48,802 bases of DNA from Gemmataceae bacterium (lineage in GTDB: Bacteria > Planctomycetota > Planctomycetia > Gemmatales > Gemmataceae), in the NCBI GenBank assembly GCA_009697105.1, contig SIAQ01000026.1, positions 1 to 48,802 on the forward strand. Direction: 5' to 3'. Positions 8,574-17,242 of the stretch are shown one piece after another; the stretch's first letter is position 1; each line of letters starts with the position of its first letter. Made by a program: the position numbers and the translations under genes. Below the pieces are notes generated by a model. The model worked only from the letters and a program-made list of their open reading frames with translations. It was not told where the DNA came from and did not search any database.

Positions 8574-9179
8574 CTATACCATCCAGTCAATATCCGCCAG
8601 TGCATAAGTCAGTGCATCAACGGTGCGGTACAGCGTCTTGCGGTAGCGGAATCCGGCTCGGCGATAGAGGCGCACAGCTTGTTCGTTCTTCGCCGTCACT
8701 TCAAGTCGCGTATTCGCCAGCCCGAACCGACGAAAGCAGTGCATGACCTGAAGCAGCAGCGCCCAGCCGAGGCCCTGGCCGCGATAACTGGGAATTACGC
8801 CCAGATTTTGGACACAACCCGTGCCCGCACGGTCGAAGATGCCTTGCACCGTGCCGACGTAATTCTCGCCATGCGAAATCAGCCAGGTCGCTTCGGGCCG
8901 AAATCCAGGTTTGTCGGCAATCTCACGCATCAGCCGTCGGCAGCCGTCGGCGTCACGCAGATTCGGGAACACAACGCCATCCAGGTCGTCGCGGAAGCAC
9001 TTGAACTTGACGGCGGCGTGCGTGTCGTTCAACTCCGCACTCCACGGAATCCACGCAAAGCCAATCGGCAAGAACGGCACCGGAGGCGGCGGTAGAGACA
9101 AGTCGGCCTCCATCCGGTATCGCTTGAAATACGTCACATCGGGGGTTTCAAGGGCAACACTCATGGCAATACGACCCAT
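8574..9179 (-). CDS. GNAT-family N-acetyltransferase
   Basis: A 201-residue protein whose second half is a clear GNAT fold. Motif A for acetyl-CoA binding is GVIPSYRGQGLGWALL, preceded by the beta-4 segment and followed by LEVTAKNEQAVRLYRRAGF (motif B). The N-terminal ~80 residues (YFKRYRMEADL...IPWSAELNDTHAAVKFKCF) are less standard and may form a substrate-recognition subdomain. Start at 9179 (MGRIAMS) is chosen because upstream codons run through a palindromic repeat; 9164 is possible. Acceptor substrate unknown. Confidence 0.85.
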   Translation of the reverse strand: MGRIAMSVALETPDVTYFKRYRMEADLSLPPPPVPFLPIGFAWIPWSAELNDTHAAVKFKCFRDDLDGVVFPNLRDADGCRRLMREIADKPGFRPEATWLISHGENYVGTVQGIFDRAGTGCVQNLGVIPSYRGQGLGWALLLQVMHCFRRFGLANTRLEVTAKNEQAVRLYRRAGFRYRKTLYRTVDALTYALADIDWMV

Positions 9180-9206
9180 CACGCCTAAATTAGAAAGAAG
9201 CAATCC

Positions 9207-9309
9207 TGACGCGACCGACAAAAGTACGAGCCGGAAGCGTAAGCGACGGATTTCTCCAGTCCGTCGCTTACGCTTCCGGCTCGTAAAGTGACTTTTGTCG
9301 GTCGCGTCA
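9207..9309. repeat. Class E palindrome, copy 1 (long-armed)
   Basis: Arms of ~48 bp: TGACGCGACCGACAAAAGT and its complement at the outside, GAGCCGGAAGCGTAAGCGAC inside. Other class E copies: 13194-13315 (variant), 34394-34471, 37887-37945, 46050-46104. Confidence 0.9.
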
Positions 9310-9457
9310 ATCCTATCATGGCCCAACTAAATGTCAAAAGCAAATCGGCAGTTCCTGCTCCTTTAAAATGCGGTTGTTGTGTCCCAAGCATCCAACCTGA
9401 TATTGGGTTGGCGAACCTACATCCGCCGCTTACGCATCCGACTCTGGGAAAACACGT

Positions 9458-12400
9458 TCATTTCTTCATGGTCGGCATGAACCCAATCGATATCTCCAGC
9501 CAGATGCCGCAGCTGCAACCGCCGCCGCCTTCGGGGGAGAGGACCATGCCCTGGGCGGCAATCGTGCTCAGCAGGCAGTCGGGCCGCAGGCGGGGCCAGC
9601 GTGTTTCCTGTTTGGTATCGAGGTTCCACATCGTCAGCTCGCCGGCGCGGAAGATGAGCGTTTTCTCGGTTACACAGTAGGTCGCGCAGGTGTGGCCTTT
9701 AGGGAATGCCTGCGAGAGCGTCGCGCCGGTGTCGAGGTTCATGACGTAAGGCCGTACGATGAGTTTGTTGCCAACGATGGCGGGCCGCGAAAGATGTTTG
9801 CCGTGATGGTCGGCTTCCCATTTGAGCGTCTTATCCCAGAGCGGGGCGCCGTTCTTGGCGTCGTAGGAGTAGATGCCGAATCGGCCGGCCTCGGACGAAA
9901 CGATGACGATCTTGCCTCCGCTTGTCGCCATGCTGAAGGACGCTTTGCCTTGCAGCGGATGAATCGCTTGCGACCATTCTTCCCTGCCCGTGGCAAGGTC
10001 AAGGGCGACGAGGCGCATGTCCTTGAATATCTCCAGGCCGAGTCGGCCCGACTTCTTCTTCAAGTCGGGGTTTCGGCTCTCGACAAAGTAGGCCTTGCCA
10101 GCTTCGATGCAGATGCTCGGATGCAGCACCGCGCCACCGGTGTAGACCCATTTCTGCGAGCCGTCTTTTGGATCGACGGCGAAGAAGCGGTCGGCACAAA
10201 CGATGCGATTATTGTCGCCGGCCTTTTCGTCGTACCAGTTTTTGTTGCCCCAGAATTGTTTGTAGGCGCTTTCCTTCTCGACCGTGCTGCCGAGCAGATG
10301 CTCGCCGACACGCGCGAGGTAGCCCCACTCGAAGGCGAGGTTTTTCTCATCGGGCAGGATTTTGCCAAGGTCGAACGCCACCGGTTTGACTTGTCCCGTC
10401 TTGGCGTCGAGCGCGATGCACTGCTGATCGTGAGCGAGATAGATCGTGCTGGCGTCAGCGCACCAGTTCGACGCATCGCGTAATAGGTTGTAGCGTTGCA
10501 GTCGAGGCACCTCGACGGTCCAGAGGATTGTGCCGTTGTAGGCGTCCATCGCGGCGATCCTGCCCATGCCCTGCACGAACAGCCGGCCATTGACGGCGAG
10601 CGGCCCGGGCTTGCGCGGGTTGCGATCGATGTTGAAGCGAGGCCCCGGCATACCGAGCCATTGCACCTCCAGGTCGGACGCACTCGCCCGGCCTTGTAAC
10701 GTCTCGCCGGAGTATGCTGTATTGTTGGCCTGCCCGAACATGTGCGTCCATTCGCCGACGCCAGGCAGCGGCGGGCGCATGACCATCACGTGACCTTTCT
10801 CGGCTGCGTTATAGACCCGGACTGACTTCTCATTCAAGGCGCGGAACTGATTCACTAACGCAACCTTGAACTCCTCATCCTCTAACGGAAACGTGGACGC
10901 CACAAGCTCGCCAGAGTTTGGCTTTACCCAGGAGTACGCGATCTTGGCCGACATCGGCAATTCCGATTTCGCCGTCGCTCGATCGAGCAGCACGATATTC
11001 GCAAAGCACTGTGGCAACGGCGCTTTCTCGAAATCGTCCACTTGCAACACGGTCACGCGCCCACCGTACACGCCGGCCTTGAGCAAATCGGTGCGGGCCT
11101 TGGTCGCGGCGGCAGCATTCTTTTCGAGCATGACGACACGCAGCGAACTCTGCTTCGTAAGTTGCCAGGCTAGCTCGGCGTTCGAGCCAACGAGCACCGC
11201 GATCCCGCCGATATCCGATAAACCTGTGATGAGACGACTCGCGAAGTTGGCGGTTGTTCGCGTCTCATCTCCCGACGTCCACGAACCTGTCACTGCGGGA
11301 ATGGTAAAGTTCACGCCATTGTCGAGTTCAAATGTCGCGCTCGCCTGGTTTGTACCGACGATTCGATACTTGTAGATGCGCTCACGCCGCAGACCGTTGA
11401 CGACGATCCGATGCTGCGTTGTTGCCTTGCTTGTGCGAATTACTTCGACGGCACTTTCGCCAAACTCAACAACGCTCGGCATCGCTTCATAGGTGGCCCA
11501 CACAATCTCGGCGCGATCGTCACCAAGGTAGCGCACGTACGGACCATCCTTGATCGGCAAGGCCGGAAGCTTGTCAAAGGTGACGGCACGCGGGATGATC
11601 GCGATGGCGTGCTCGTTCGCCTTTTTAGGAGCGTACGACGGATCGACACGGAAACAGTGTACGCGCCCCTCATCGGTGCTGACGAACAACCGCTGGTTCG
11701 CGACGGCCAAACCGAACGCCCGGCCATGCACGGCGTGGCGCCAAACCTTTTTGCCCGTGATCGAATCGAGGGCACAAATCTCATCGCGAGCGCCGACGTA
11801 GAGCAGATCGCCAGCCAATAGAAGCTCGCTGGCGTGCGGCACGATCGTCCGCCAGCGCGGTTGGCGTTTGGCGCGATCGACGGCAGAGATCGCATGATCG
11901 TCGAGCACCCAGGCGGTGGTGGCGTTCGCGACGACGGAGTTGCCACGCTGAAACGACGCCGGCTTGCCCTTGGACTCAGGCACGTTGGAGATGATGTCGC
12001 CCTTGCGGTTGCCCGGGCCTTGAAAGAGCTGCCCGTCGTCAGCGAGCATGAGGAAGCTGCCGATGCCCTGTAAGACGCCGAGTTGTTTGCCCGTGGTGCG
12101 TTCAAACGCCAGCGGTGCGACTCGGCCTTGCGGGACGATCACATGCTTCGTCGAGGCGACCATCGCGCCCTCCAGGGTTTGATTGGCGAACTCACGCACG
12201 AATCGGCTATCGCCGTCAACTTTACCCGTCTCGGCATCAATGGCGCTCAGGTACGATTTCTTCCAGGGCAACATCGACGCGGCGAAGTAGGCGGTGCCGT
12301 TCGATACGACGATGCCGGTGCGGATCGGCCAAAACGAGATGAGCCGACCGTTGTTGAGCACGAGTGAACGATCCGTACTCGGCGCGAATTTCCAAAGCAG

Positions 12401-12868
12401 CTTGCCGTCAGCCGCACTCAGGCAGTAGGCGTGACCGTCGTCGGAGCCGAAGTAGACTTTGCCGTTCTGAACGGTCGGGGCGATACGGATCGGCCCCTCG
12501 GCGGTGAACGCCCAGCGTGTTTCACCCGTGGCGGCGTTGAGGCAGCGCACGGTGTCGTCTGCCGAGGAGCCGAAGTAGACGGCATCACCGACGGCGCTGA
12601 CGTGGAACACGGGATCGAAGTTGCGCAGTGACCGCAGATCAGGGATTTGGCCATAGGCATCCCAACGTGCCGGGCCTGGCCAGGCTTGCACAGGCGGGAA
12701 GGTTGAGCGATAGACCCACGCCTCGCGCAGGTGCAGCGGATCGAGCTTCTCGTCCGTCGTCCCACTGCGCGAGTAGTCATGCCGCTGCGTCGGCCAATCA
12801 CCAGCGTGCAACGGAAACGCAACAAGAGACGTTAGACCAAGGATTAGCCCGAACTTGAATTGGAACAT
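9458..12868 (-). CDS. Secreted double PQQ-type beta-propeller protein with central FN3-like and Rossmann/methyltransferase-like domains
   Basis: A 1136-residue exported protein. Residues 1-22 are a signal peptide (MFQFKFGLILGLTSLVAFPL). Residues ~25-420 contain repeated blade motifs such as CLNAATGETRWAF and CLSAADGKLLWKF, typical of PQQ/WD-like propellers. Residues ~440-535 resemble a fibronectin-III domain (VRYLGDDRAEIVWAT...RERIYKYRI). Residues ~555-690 read like a Rossmann methyltransferase (IAVLVGSNAELAWQL, RVVMLEKNAAAATKAR), then a second propeller with blades such as MDAYNGTILWTVE to ~1110. The end is Gly/Cys-rich (GGGGCSCG). GAGGGG 8 nt before ATG 12868 fixes the start over the ATG at 12883. 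Role unknown; surface sensing or redox is conceivable. Confidence 0.85.
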   Translation of the reverse strand: MFQFKFGLILGLTSLVAFPLHAGDWPTQRHDYSRSGTTDEKLDPLHLREAWVYRSTFPPVQAWPGPARWDAYGQIPDLRSLRNFDPVFHVSAVGDAVYFGSSADDTVRCLNAATGETRWAFTAEGPIRIAPTVQNGKVYFGSDDGHAYCLSAADGKLLWKFAPSTDRSLVLNNGRLISFWPIRTGIVVSNGTAYFAASMLPWKKSYLSAIDAETGKVDGDSRFVREFANQTLEGAMVASTKHVIVPQGRVAPLAFERTTGKQLGVLQGIGSFLMLADDGQLFQGPGNRKGDIISNVPESKGKPASFQRGNSVVANATTAWVLDDHAISAVDRAKRQPRWRTIVPHASELLLAGDLLYVGARDEICALDSITGKKVWRHAVHGRAFGLAVANQRLFVSTDEGRVHCFRVDPSYAPKKANEHAIAIIPRAVTFDKLPALPIKDGPYVRYLGDDRAEIVWATYEAMPSVVEFGESAVEVIRTSKATTQHRIVVNGLRRERIYKYRIVGTNQASATFELDNGVNFTIPAVTGSWTSGDETRTTANFASRLITGLSDIGGIAVLVGSNAELAWQLTKQSSLRVVMLEKNAAAATKARTDLLKAGVYGGRVTVLQVDDFEKAPLPQCFANIVLLDRATAKSELPMSAKIAYSWVKPNSGELVASTFPLEDEEFKVALVNQFRALNEKSVRVYNAAEKGHVMVMRPPLPGVGEWTHMFGQANNTAYSGETLQGRASASDLEVQWLGMPGPRFNIDRNPRKPGPLAVNGRLFVQGMGRIAAMDAYNGTILWTVEVPRLQRYNLLRDASNWCADASTIYLAHDQQCIALDAKTGQVKPVAFDLGKILPDEKNLAFEWGYLARVGEHLLGSTVEKESAYKQFWGNKNWYDEKAGDNNRIVCADRFFAVDPKDGSQKWVYTGGAVLHPSICIEAGKAYFVESRNPDLKKKSGRLGLEIFKDMRLVALDLATGREEWSQAIHPLQGKASFSMATSGGKIVIVSSEAGRFGIYSYDAKNGAPLWDKTLKWEADHHGKHLSRPAIVGNKLIVRPYVMNLDTGATLSQAFPKGHTCATYCVTEKTLIFRAGELTMWNLDTKQETRWPRLRPDCLLSTIAAQGMVLSPEGGGGCSCGIWLEISIGFMPTMKK

Positions 12869-13083
12869 CGCATTTCCCCTCATGGATTTCGTGGCCGATT
12901 TCGCGGCGAACTGCTGGGGGCAGAGAATGATATATGGCGCACTCGACGGAAGTACGAGCCAGAAGGTAGTAGCCCGTAGTCCGTGAAATACGCAAAGTTC
13001 GTTACCTCAAGACCAGGGTTCTTCGCGACGGACCACGGACGAATTTCAACATGGCCATCTTGGCCGCCTTGGTTGCGTCCCTA

Positions 13084-13166
13084 GTCCGTGGGGCAGGCTT
13101 TCTAGCCTGCCATAGTTTGCTTTTGATCGTCAAAATAAGGCAGGCTGGAAAGCCTGCCCCACGGAC
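13084..13166. repeat. Class F palindrome, copy 1
   Basis: Two inverted units of GTCCGTGGGGCAGGCTTTC type; each unit contains its own small hairpin, GGCAGGCT/AGCCTGCC. Confidence 0.85.
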
Positions 13167-13193
13167 CATCAAATACCCCCTTGAGGAAGAATC

Positions 13194-13315
13194 AAATTTG
13201 ACGCGCCCCTCAAAAATCGATTTTCCGTCGGAGGCTGAAGCGTAAGCGAGGCATTCAGGCCGCCTCGCTTACGCTTCAGCCTCCGAAATCGACTTTTGAG
13301 GGTGGCGTCAAATTT
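13194..13315. repeat. Class E-like palindrome with ~55-bp arms
   Basis: AAATTTGACG...CGTCAAATTT bounds a long inverted repeat with inner arms GGAGGCTGAAGCGTAAGCGA. Same plan as 9207-9309 but with different, compensated bases. Confidence 0.8.
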
Positions 13316-13455
13316 ATGTCCTTGGTCCTTAAGTTCGTAGCGCGTAGGAAAATGTTTGATTGTGTTTTGCCAAGGACTACGGACGAATCCAACATGGCCA
13401 AGATGACCATCCCAAATGTTATGGCCACCTTGACCACCTTGGTTGCGCCCCTAGT

Positions 13456-13567
13456 TCCGTGGGGCAGGCTTTCCAGCCTGCCGTATTTTTTGACGATCAG
13501 GGGCAAGCTACGGCAGGCTAGAAAGCCTGCCCCACGGCTCGGCAGGCTAAAAAGCCTGCCCCACGGC
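13456..13567. repeat. Class F palindromes, three adjacent units
   Basis: Three copies of the GGCAGGCT...AGCCTGCC unit: one in forward and two in inverted orientation, the odd number showing that the single unit can multiply by itself. Confidence 0.85.
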
Positions 13568-13826
13568 TCTGACCGAACGATGCATTCAACATGGCCAAGG
13601 TGGGCATCCCCAAAAGCATGGCCATCTCGGCCATCTTTGAAGCGGCGCTATCCAACTTGACGGTCGCGCCAACCGTCAATTCGTTCCGAAATCCATCGCG
13701 AAGAAGACCACCGAGGGTGACTTTGCGAAAAAATTCACGAAGGTGGATTGACGAATCGCCGCTAATATTCAAAATAACAAAGCTGCGTGGTTGGAGAAAG
13801 CTCCCGCCAAACAGGGGGCGGGCCCT

Positions 13827-14060
13827 ATGTCTCAGGATCCGAAGCCGCGTGAACTGAGTTTTTATTATTCACTCGCGCAAATCGGGTTCGAGATGGTTGT
13901 ACCCATCGCTCTGGGTGTTTTTCTCGACGATTGGCTTGGCCTAACGCCGTGGATTACGTCAGTGATGGCCGTCGTCGGCTTCGCGGGTGGGCTGCTCCAT
14001 ATGGTCCTGATGCTCAATCAGCGGGACCGAGAGGACTCGCGGACGAAAGGACCGCCATGA
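13827..14060 (+). CDS. AtpI/AtpZ-like small membrane protein, ATP synthase assembly
   Basis: A 77-residue protein with two transmembrane helices (MVVPIALGVFLDDWLG and TSVMAVVGFAGGLLHMVLML). The FYYSLAQIGFEMVVPIALG pattern matches the small AtpI/AtpZ family placed first in many F1Fo operons, thought to help c-ring assembly or Mg2+/Ca2+ uptake. I start at the ATG at 13827; upstream codons in the same frame lack family features. A G-rich run precedes it. Its last bases overlap the next start (ATGA), indicating translational coupling and first place in the atp operon. Confidence 0.8.
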   Translation: MSQDPKPRELSFYYSLAQIGFEMVVPIALGVFLDDWLGLTPWITSVMAVVGFAGGLLHMVLMLNQRDREDSRTKGPP

Positions 14061-14467
14061 AATGCGTGGGCCTTTTTGTCGGCGGGTCGCTGCTCTTCGG
14101 AGCTGTGGCGATCGGCATCGGCGTGGCGATCGGTGGGACAGGGATCCTGCTCGAAGCAGGCATCGCTTTCGCACTGGCGTTTGTGCCTGCGGCCGTCACG
14201 CTTGCTTGGGTTGTTGTGTCGTATCGATCGACGCCTGAGATGCAGCTGACGGCCAGCCTCGGCGGGTCCGGTGTGCGGATGATGATCGCCTTGGGTGGCG
14301 GCTATCTTCTGACGAATGCCCAGGCCGAGTTGTTTGGACCGAACTTTTGGTACTGGATTTTGTTGTTCTACCTCGGGCTGTTGGCCTTTGAGATCACACT
14401 GTTGGTTCAGCGTCAGCCTGCTGAAACGATTACGCCGCCGACCGCCGATGAAGCAAACCCTGGTTGA
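14057..14467 (+). CDS. Small four-helix membrane protein, AtpI-like
   Basis: A 136-residue protein with four predicted transmembrane helices (LFVGGSLLFGAVAIGIGVAI; LEAGIAFALAFVPAAVTLAW; VRMMIALGGGYLLTNA; FWYWILLFYLGLLAFEITLL). It overlaps the preceding gene by ATGA and precedes atpB by 26 bp, the place usually held by a second accessory AtpI/AtpR-type protein. Sequence similarity is only general, so the name rests mainly on position, size and topology. Confidence 0.75.
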   Translation: MKCVGLFVGGSLLFGAVAIGIGVAIGGTGILLEAGIAFALAFVPAAVTLAWVVVSYRSTPEMQLTASLGGSGVRMMIALGGGYLLTNAQAELFGPNFWYWILLFYLGLLAFEITLLVQRQPAETITPPTADEANPG

Positions 14468-14493
14468 CCCCGCATCGTTTGCTGGAGTAACGG

Positions 14494-15420
14494 ATGATTT
14501 TCGCTGCGAACGCCTTCGATCATGTGCTCGACTCGCTGCATTGGCACGTCTTTGAAGTTTGGCATTGGGAAATCCCGCTCCCCGGACTCCATTCGGCGTT
14601 CGACGGCAAAGGCTTCGGCGTGACCAAATACGCCATCCTCATGATGCTCGCCGCCGGCCTGATCTGCTGGATTTACATTCCTCTCGCAAAGAAGATTCAG
14701 ACGGGCGAAGCACCGAAGGGCTCGTTCTGGAACCTGTTCGAGTCGATCCTGACCTTCATTCGCGACGAAGTCGCCAAGCCGTACATCGGCAAGGATGCCG
14801 ACCATTATGTCCATTACCTCTGGACGGTGTTTCTGTTCGTTTTGACATGTAATCTGTTTGGCATGATCCCGTTTCTCGGTTCGCCGACGGCGAGCTTTGC
14901 GATGACTTCGGTCTTGGCTGCGGGGTCGTATGTTTTCATCAACGTCAGCAGCATCATGCGGTTTGGTTGGAAGAGCCATTTGCTGTCGTTCGCGCCGCAT
15001 CTGGAAATGCCGATGGCGCTGCGGATCGGCATCAGCCTGCTGCTTTGGCCGATCGAGTTCATGGGCCTAATCATCAAATGCTTCGTATTGGCCGTCCGAC
15101 TTTTCGCGAATCTTTTCGCTGGGCATATGGTGCTGGCAACGATTCTGCTGTTCATTCCCGCAGTCCGCGGTCTGGGCGAGGGGTTGGAGTGGACGGTCAC
15201 CATCGCAAGTGTTCTGGGTGTGGTCCTGTTGAGCATGTTGGAGTTGTTCGTCGCACTCTTGCAGGCGTATCTGTTTACATTCTTGACGGCACTCTTCCTC
15301 GGCGGCGTGCTGGAACATGCCGAGCATTACGCCCACGAATTCGGCGGCGACCACGGGCACGGGCATGACCACGACGGTCATGGACACGACCACGCTCACC
15401 CGGCGGGGCATCACCATTAA
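14494..15420 (+). CDS. atpB: F1Fo ATP synthase subunit a
   Basis: The 308-residue membrane stator subunit that forms the proton half-channels. The essential arginine lies in KCFVLAVRLFANLFAGHM, and the terminal helix block LFVALLQAYLFTFLTALFLG matches the family's last helices. The N-terminal ~40 residues contain the usual amphipathic segment (HWHVFEVWHWEIP). The C-terminus is an unusual His/Gly/Asp-rich tail of about 30 residues (HGHGHDHDGHGHDHAH) of metal-binding appearance, absent from textbook subunits. ATG preceded by GGAG. Confidence 0.96.
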   Translation: MIFAANAFDHVLDSLHWHVFEVWHWEIPLPGLHSAFDGKGFGVTKYAILMMLAAGLICWIYIPLAKKIQTGEAPKGSFWNLFESILTFIRDEVAKPYIGKDADHYVHYLWTVFLFVLTCNLFGMIPFLGSPTASFAMTSVLAAGSYVFINVSSIMRFGWKSHLLSFAPHLEMPMALRIGISLLLWPIEFMGLIIKCFVLAVRLFANLFAGHMVLATILLFIPAVRGLGEGLEWTVTIASVLGVVLLSMLELFVALLQAYLFTFLTALFLGGVLEHAEHYAHEFGGDHGHGHDHDGHGHDHAHPAGHHH

Positions 15421-15424
15421 ACAC

Positions 15425-15505
15425 AAGCCCAGAGGTGAGGTACTCCGAACCTCTGGGATAATTGAAAAGCAGCCCAAGGGTTCGGCGTACCTCACCCTTG
15501 GGCTT
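15425..15505. repeat. Class D double palindrome, copy 2, inside the atp operon
   Basis: Between atpB and atpE. The two units differ from each other (CCCAGAGGT versus CCCAAGGGT), yet each keeps its own internal complementarity (ACCTCTGGG and ACCCTTGGG). Confidence 0.9.
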
Positions 15506-15558
15506 ACGGATCATAGACCATTACGATAAACATGACCTGTTTTTTCCAAGGAGTTTCC

Positions 15559-15879
15559 ATGAACGTTGTGAAGACGATTGGCCTATTTGTGATGGCTTCG
15601 GTGGCGGCACTCGTGACTGCCACGCCTGTGTTCGCACAAGCGACTCCCGCAACTACCCTTGGCAGTCCTGCCTGGGGCGCTGGCCTTGGCGCCGGGCTCG
15701 TCATCATTGGCGCGGCATTGGGTTTCGGCAAGATCGGTGCGGCGGCTCTTGAGAGCATGGCCCGTCAGCCGGAAACCGCAGGCCGCGTGCAAACCGCGAT
15801 GATCATCATCGGCGCGCTCCTCGAGGGTGCGACCTTCTTCGCGCTGATCATCTGCATTCAGCTGGCGGGCAAAGCGTGA
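15559..15879 (+). CDS. atpE: F1Fo ATP synthase subunit c
   Basis: A 106-residue proteolipid of the rotor ring. Residues 1-27 look like a signal peptide (MNVVKTIGLFVMASVAALV...FAQA), then two helices: AGLVIIGAALGFGKIGAAAL with polar loop RQPE, and IIIGALLEGATFFALIICI with the ion-binding glutamate at 89. The first helix lacks the glutamine of Na+-type rings (GFGKIG), pointing to proton coupling. AAGGAG 7 nt before ATG 15559 sets the start. Preceded by a class D palindrome, which may moderate the high expression c needs. Confidence 0.95.
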   Translation: MNVVKTIGLFVMASVAALVTATPVFAQATPATTLGSPAWGAGLGAGLVIIGAALGFGKIGAAALESMARQPETAGRVQTAMIIIGALLEGATFFALIICIQLAGKA

Positions 15880-15928
15880 TCGTTTGCGTGTAGTTCGATT
15901 TCCTGGCATCTACTTCTGTGAGGCCAAC

Positions 15929-16525
15929 ATGGTGCGTCTGCGCTTTTTGGCGGGATCGCTGATTTTTGTTTTCGTCGACGTTGCTCGGGCCGCAGCCGAT
16001 AAGGCTGGCAGTCCTGCCGCTGCGCCCAGCGCGATGGACCTGCGCTGGGACACTGCCATCTGGTCGATCGCCGTGTTTCTGTTCCTCGTTATTATCCTTC
16101 GCGCCAAGGCCTGGGGGCCTGTGCTCGAGGGCCTGAAGAAACGCGAGGAGACGATCCGCACTTCCTTGGAAGAAGCCAAGAAGACGCGCGATGAGATGGT
16201 CGCCATCCAGGCGCAATTCCAAAAGGAACTCGCCGATGCCCATCAGCAGATACCCAGGCTGATGGAGGAGGCACGCAAGAAAGCCGAAGAGATGACCAAC
16301 GAAATGCGTGCCAAGGGCATGGCCGACGTTCAGGTCGAACGCGAACGCCTTCGCCGCGAGATGGACATCGCCAAGGATCAGGCTCTGAAGGAACTATGGG
16401 AGCAGGCGGCCATGCTGGCGTCAGTGCTTTCGACCAAGGCGCTGGGCCGAGCGGTAACAGCCGACGACCATCGCCGATTGCTTGGTGATGCGATGCAAGA
16501 GATTTCGCAGGCGTCGCGGAATTGA
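15929..16525 (+). CDS. atpF: F1Fo ATP synthase subunit b
   Basis: A 198-residue peripheral stalk subunit. A short hydrophobic segment (LRFLAGSLIFVFVDVARAAA) resembling a signal peptide precedes the single membrane helix (TAIWSIAVFLFLVIILRAKAW), then a long charged coiled coil (~75-195) with KKREETIRTSLEEAKKTRDE. GAGG 5 nt before ATG 15929 favours this start over one 45 bp upstream. Normal position between c and delta. Confidence 0.95.
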   Translation: MVRLRFLAGSLIFVFVDVARAAADKAGSPAAAPSAMDLRWDTAIWSIAVFLFLVIILRAKAWGPVLEGLKKREETIRTSLEEAKKTRDEMVAIQAQFQKELADAHQQIPRLMEEARKKAEEMTNEMRAKGMADVQVERERLRREMDIAKDQALKELWEQAAMLASVLSTKALGRAVTADDHRRLLGDAMQEISQASRN

Positions 16526-16552
16526 TTCGGCGAATGAAACATTGTGTTCGCC

Positions 16553-16603
16553 GCTTGTCGTTTAGCGCTCGCAGTTTTTTCCTGCGATCGCTAAACGACA
16601 AGC
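16553..16603. repeat. Class C palindrome, copy 1, inside the atp operon
   Basis: GCTTGTCGTTTAGCG and CGCTAAACGACAAGC pair fully, between atpF and atpH. Differs from class B (GCTTGCGGCTTAGCG) at adjacent positions, all compensated in the opposite arm. Confidence 0.9.
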
Positions 16604-16621
16604 CGGAAATCGGAATAGACC

Positions 16622-17242
16622 ATGATCGAACCCCATGAAGTATTCGCGGATGTCAGCGCCTATCGCTTGGCGAAGGTCTATGCCACCGCGCTCTTGAACG
16701 CCGCCGAGGCTGCCCAGGCGGTGGTGCTAGTTATCGAGGAAATCGATTCGCTCGTGACGGATGTGTTCCGCACCGATTCGCGTTTGGAATCGCTGCTCGC
16801 CGGCGCCGCCGTTGGCCGCAAGACTCGCAAGGAAGCGATCAGCAAGGCATTCGCCGGACGTACGAGCGATACGTTTCACAAGTTCATGCTGGTATTGAAC
16901 GACCACGATCGGCTCGACCTCATCAAGCCGATCCGCTTCGCCTTGCATGAGTTGTACGATGAGCGCGCCAACAAGTTGCGCGTGATCGTGTCCTCGGCAG
17001 TGGCGTTGACCGACGACTTTCAGAATAGCATTCGTGCGATGGTGCAAGAGCAGTTCAAGCTCGAACCGATGCTTGACCTGCGCGTTGACCCATCGCTCCT
17101 GGGCGGGCTGAAGATACGCATTGGCGACACCGTCTACGATGCGACTATCCGCTCCCGCATTGAAAATTTACGAAATCAACTGATCGCGAGTAGCAGTCAT
17201 GAGATTCAAACCCGACGAGATTGTTTCAGTTCTGCAGAGTGA
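16622..17242 (+). CDS. atpH: F1Fo ATP synthase subunit delta
   Basis: The 206-residue stator subunit linking F1 to the b stalk. Family segments are the N-terminal [32 protein letters not shown] in the middle and the C-terminal [32 protein letters not shown] split across the last strands. About 25 residues extend past the usual end, because the stop lies 44 bp inside atpA; this overlap suggests translational coupling. Confidence 0.94.
   Translation: MIEPHEVFADVSAYRLAKVYATALLNAAEAAQAVVLVIEEIDSLVTDVFRTDSRLESLLAGAAVGRKTRKEAISKAFAGRTSDTFHKFMLVLNDHDRLDLIKPIRFALHELYDERANKLRVIVSSAVALTDDFQNSIRAMVQEQFKLEPMLDLRVDPSLLGGLKIRIGDTVYDATIRSRIENLRNQLIASSSHEIQTRRDCFSSAE

Larger units (their letters stand above)
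12884..13826. other. Gene-free repeat tangle upstream of the ATP synthase operon
   Basis: No convincing gene. It holds two diverged direct copies of a ~150-bp module (from ~13031 and ~13382), each starting near ACGGACGAAT, continuing through CAACATGGCC and CCTTGGTTGCG and ending in class F palindromes. A third partial start lies near 13588. A long variant class E palindrome is at 13194-13315. The ATP synthase promoter must lie at the right end; TTGACG at about 13748 is a possible -35 but no good -10 matches it. Confidence 0.6.

Noticed and set aside
13316..13660. 114-codon frame in the repeat region
   Set aside because: Its translation is made of the palindromes and the repeated ATGGCCAAG module; composition is not protein-like.
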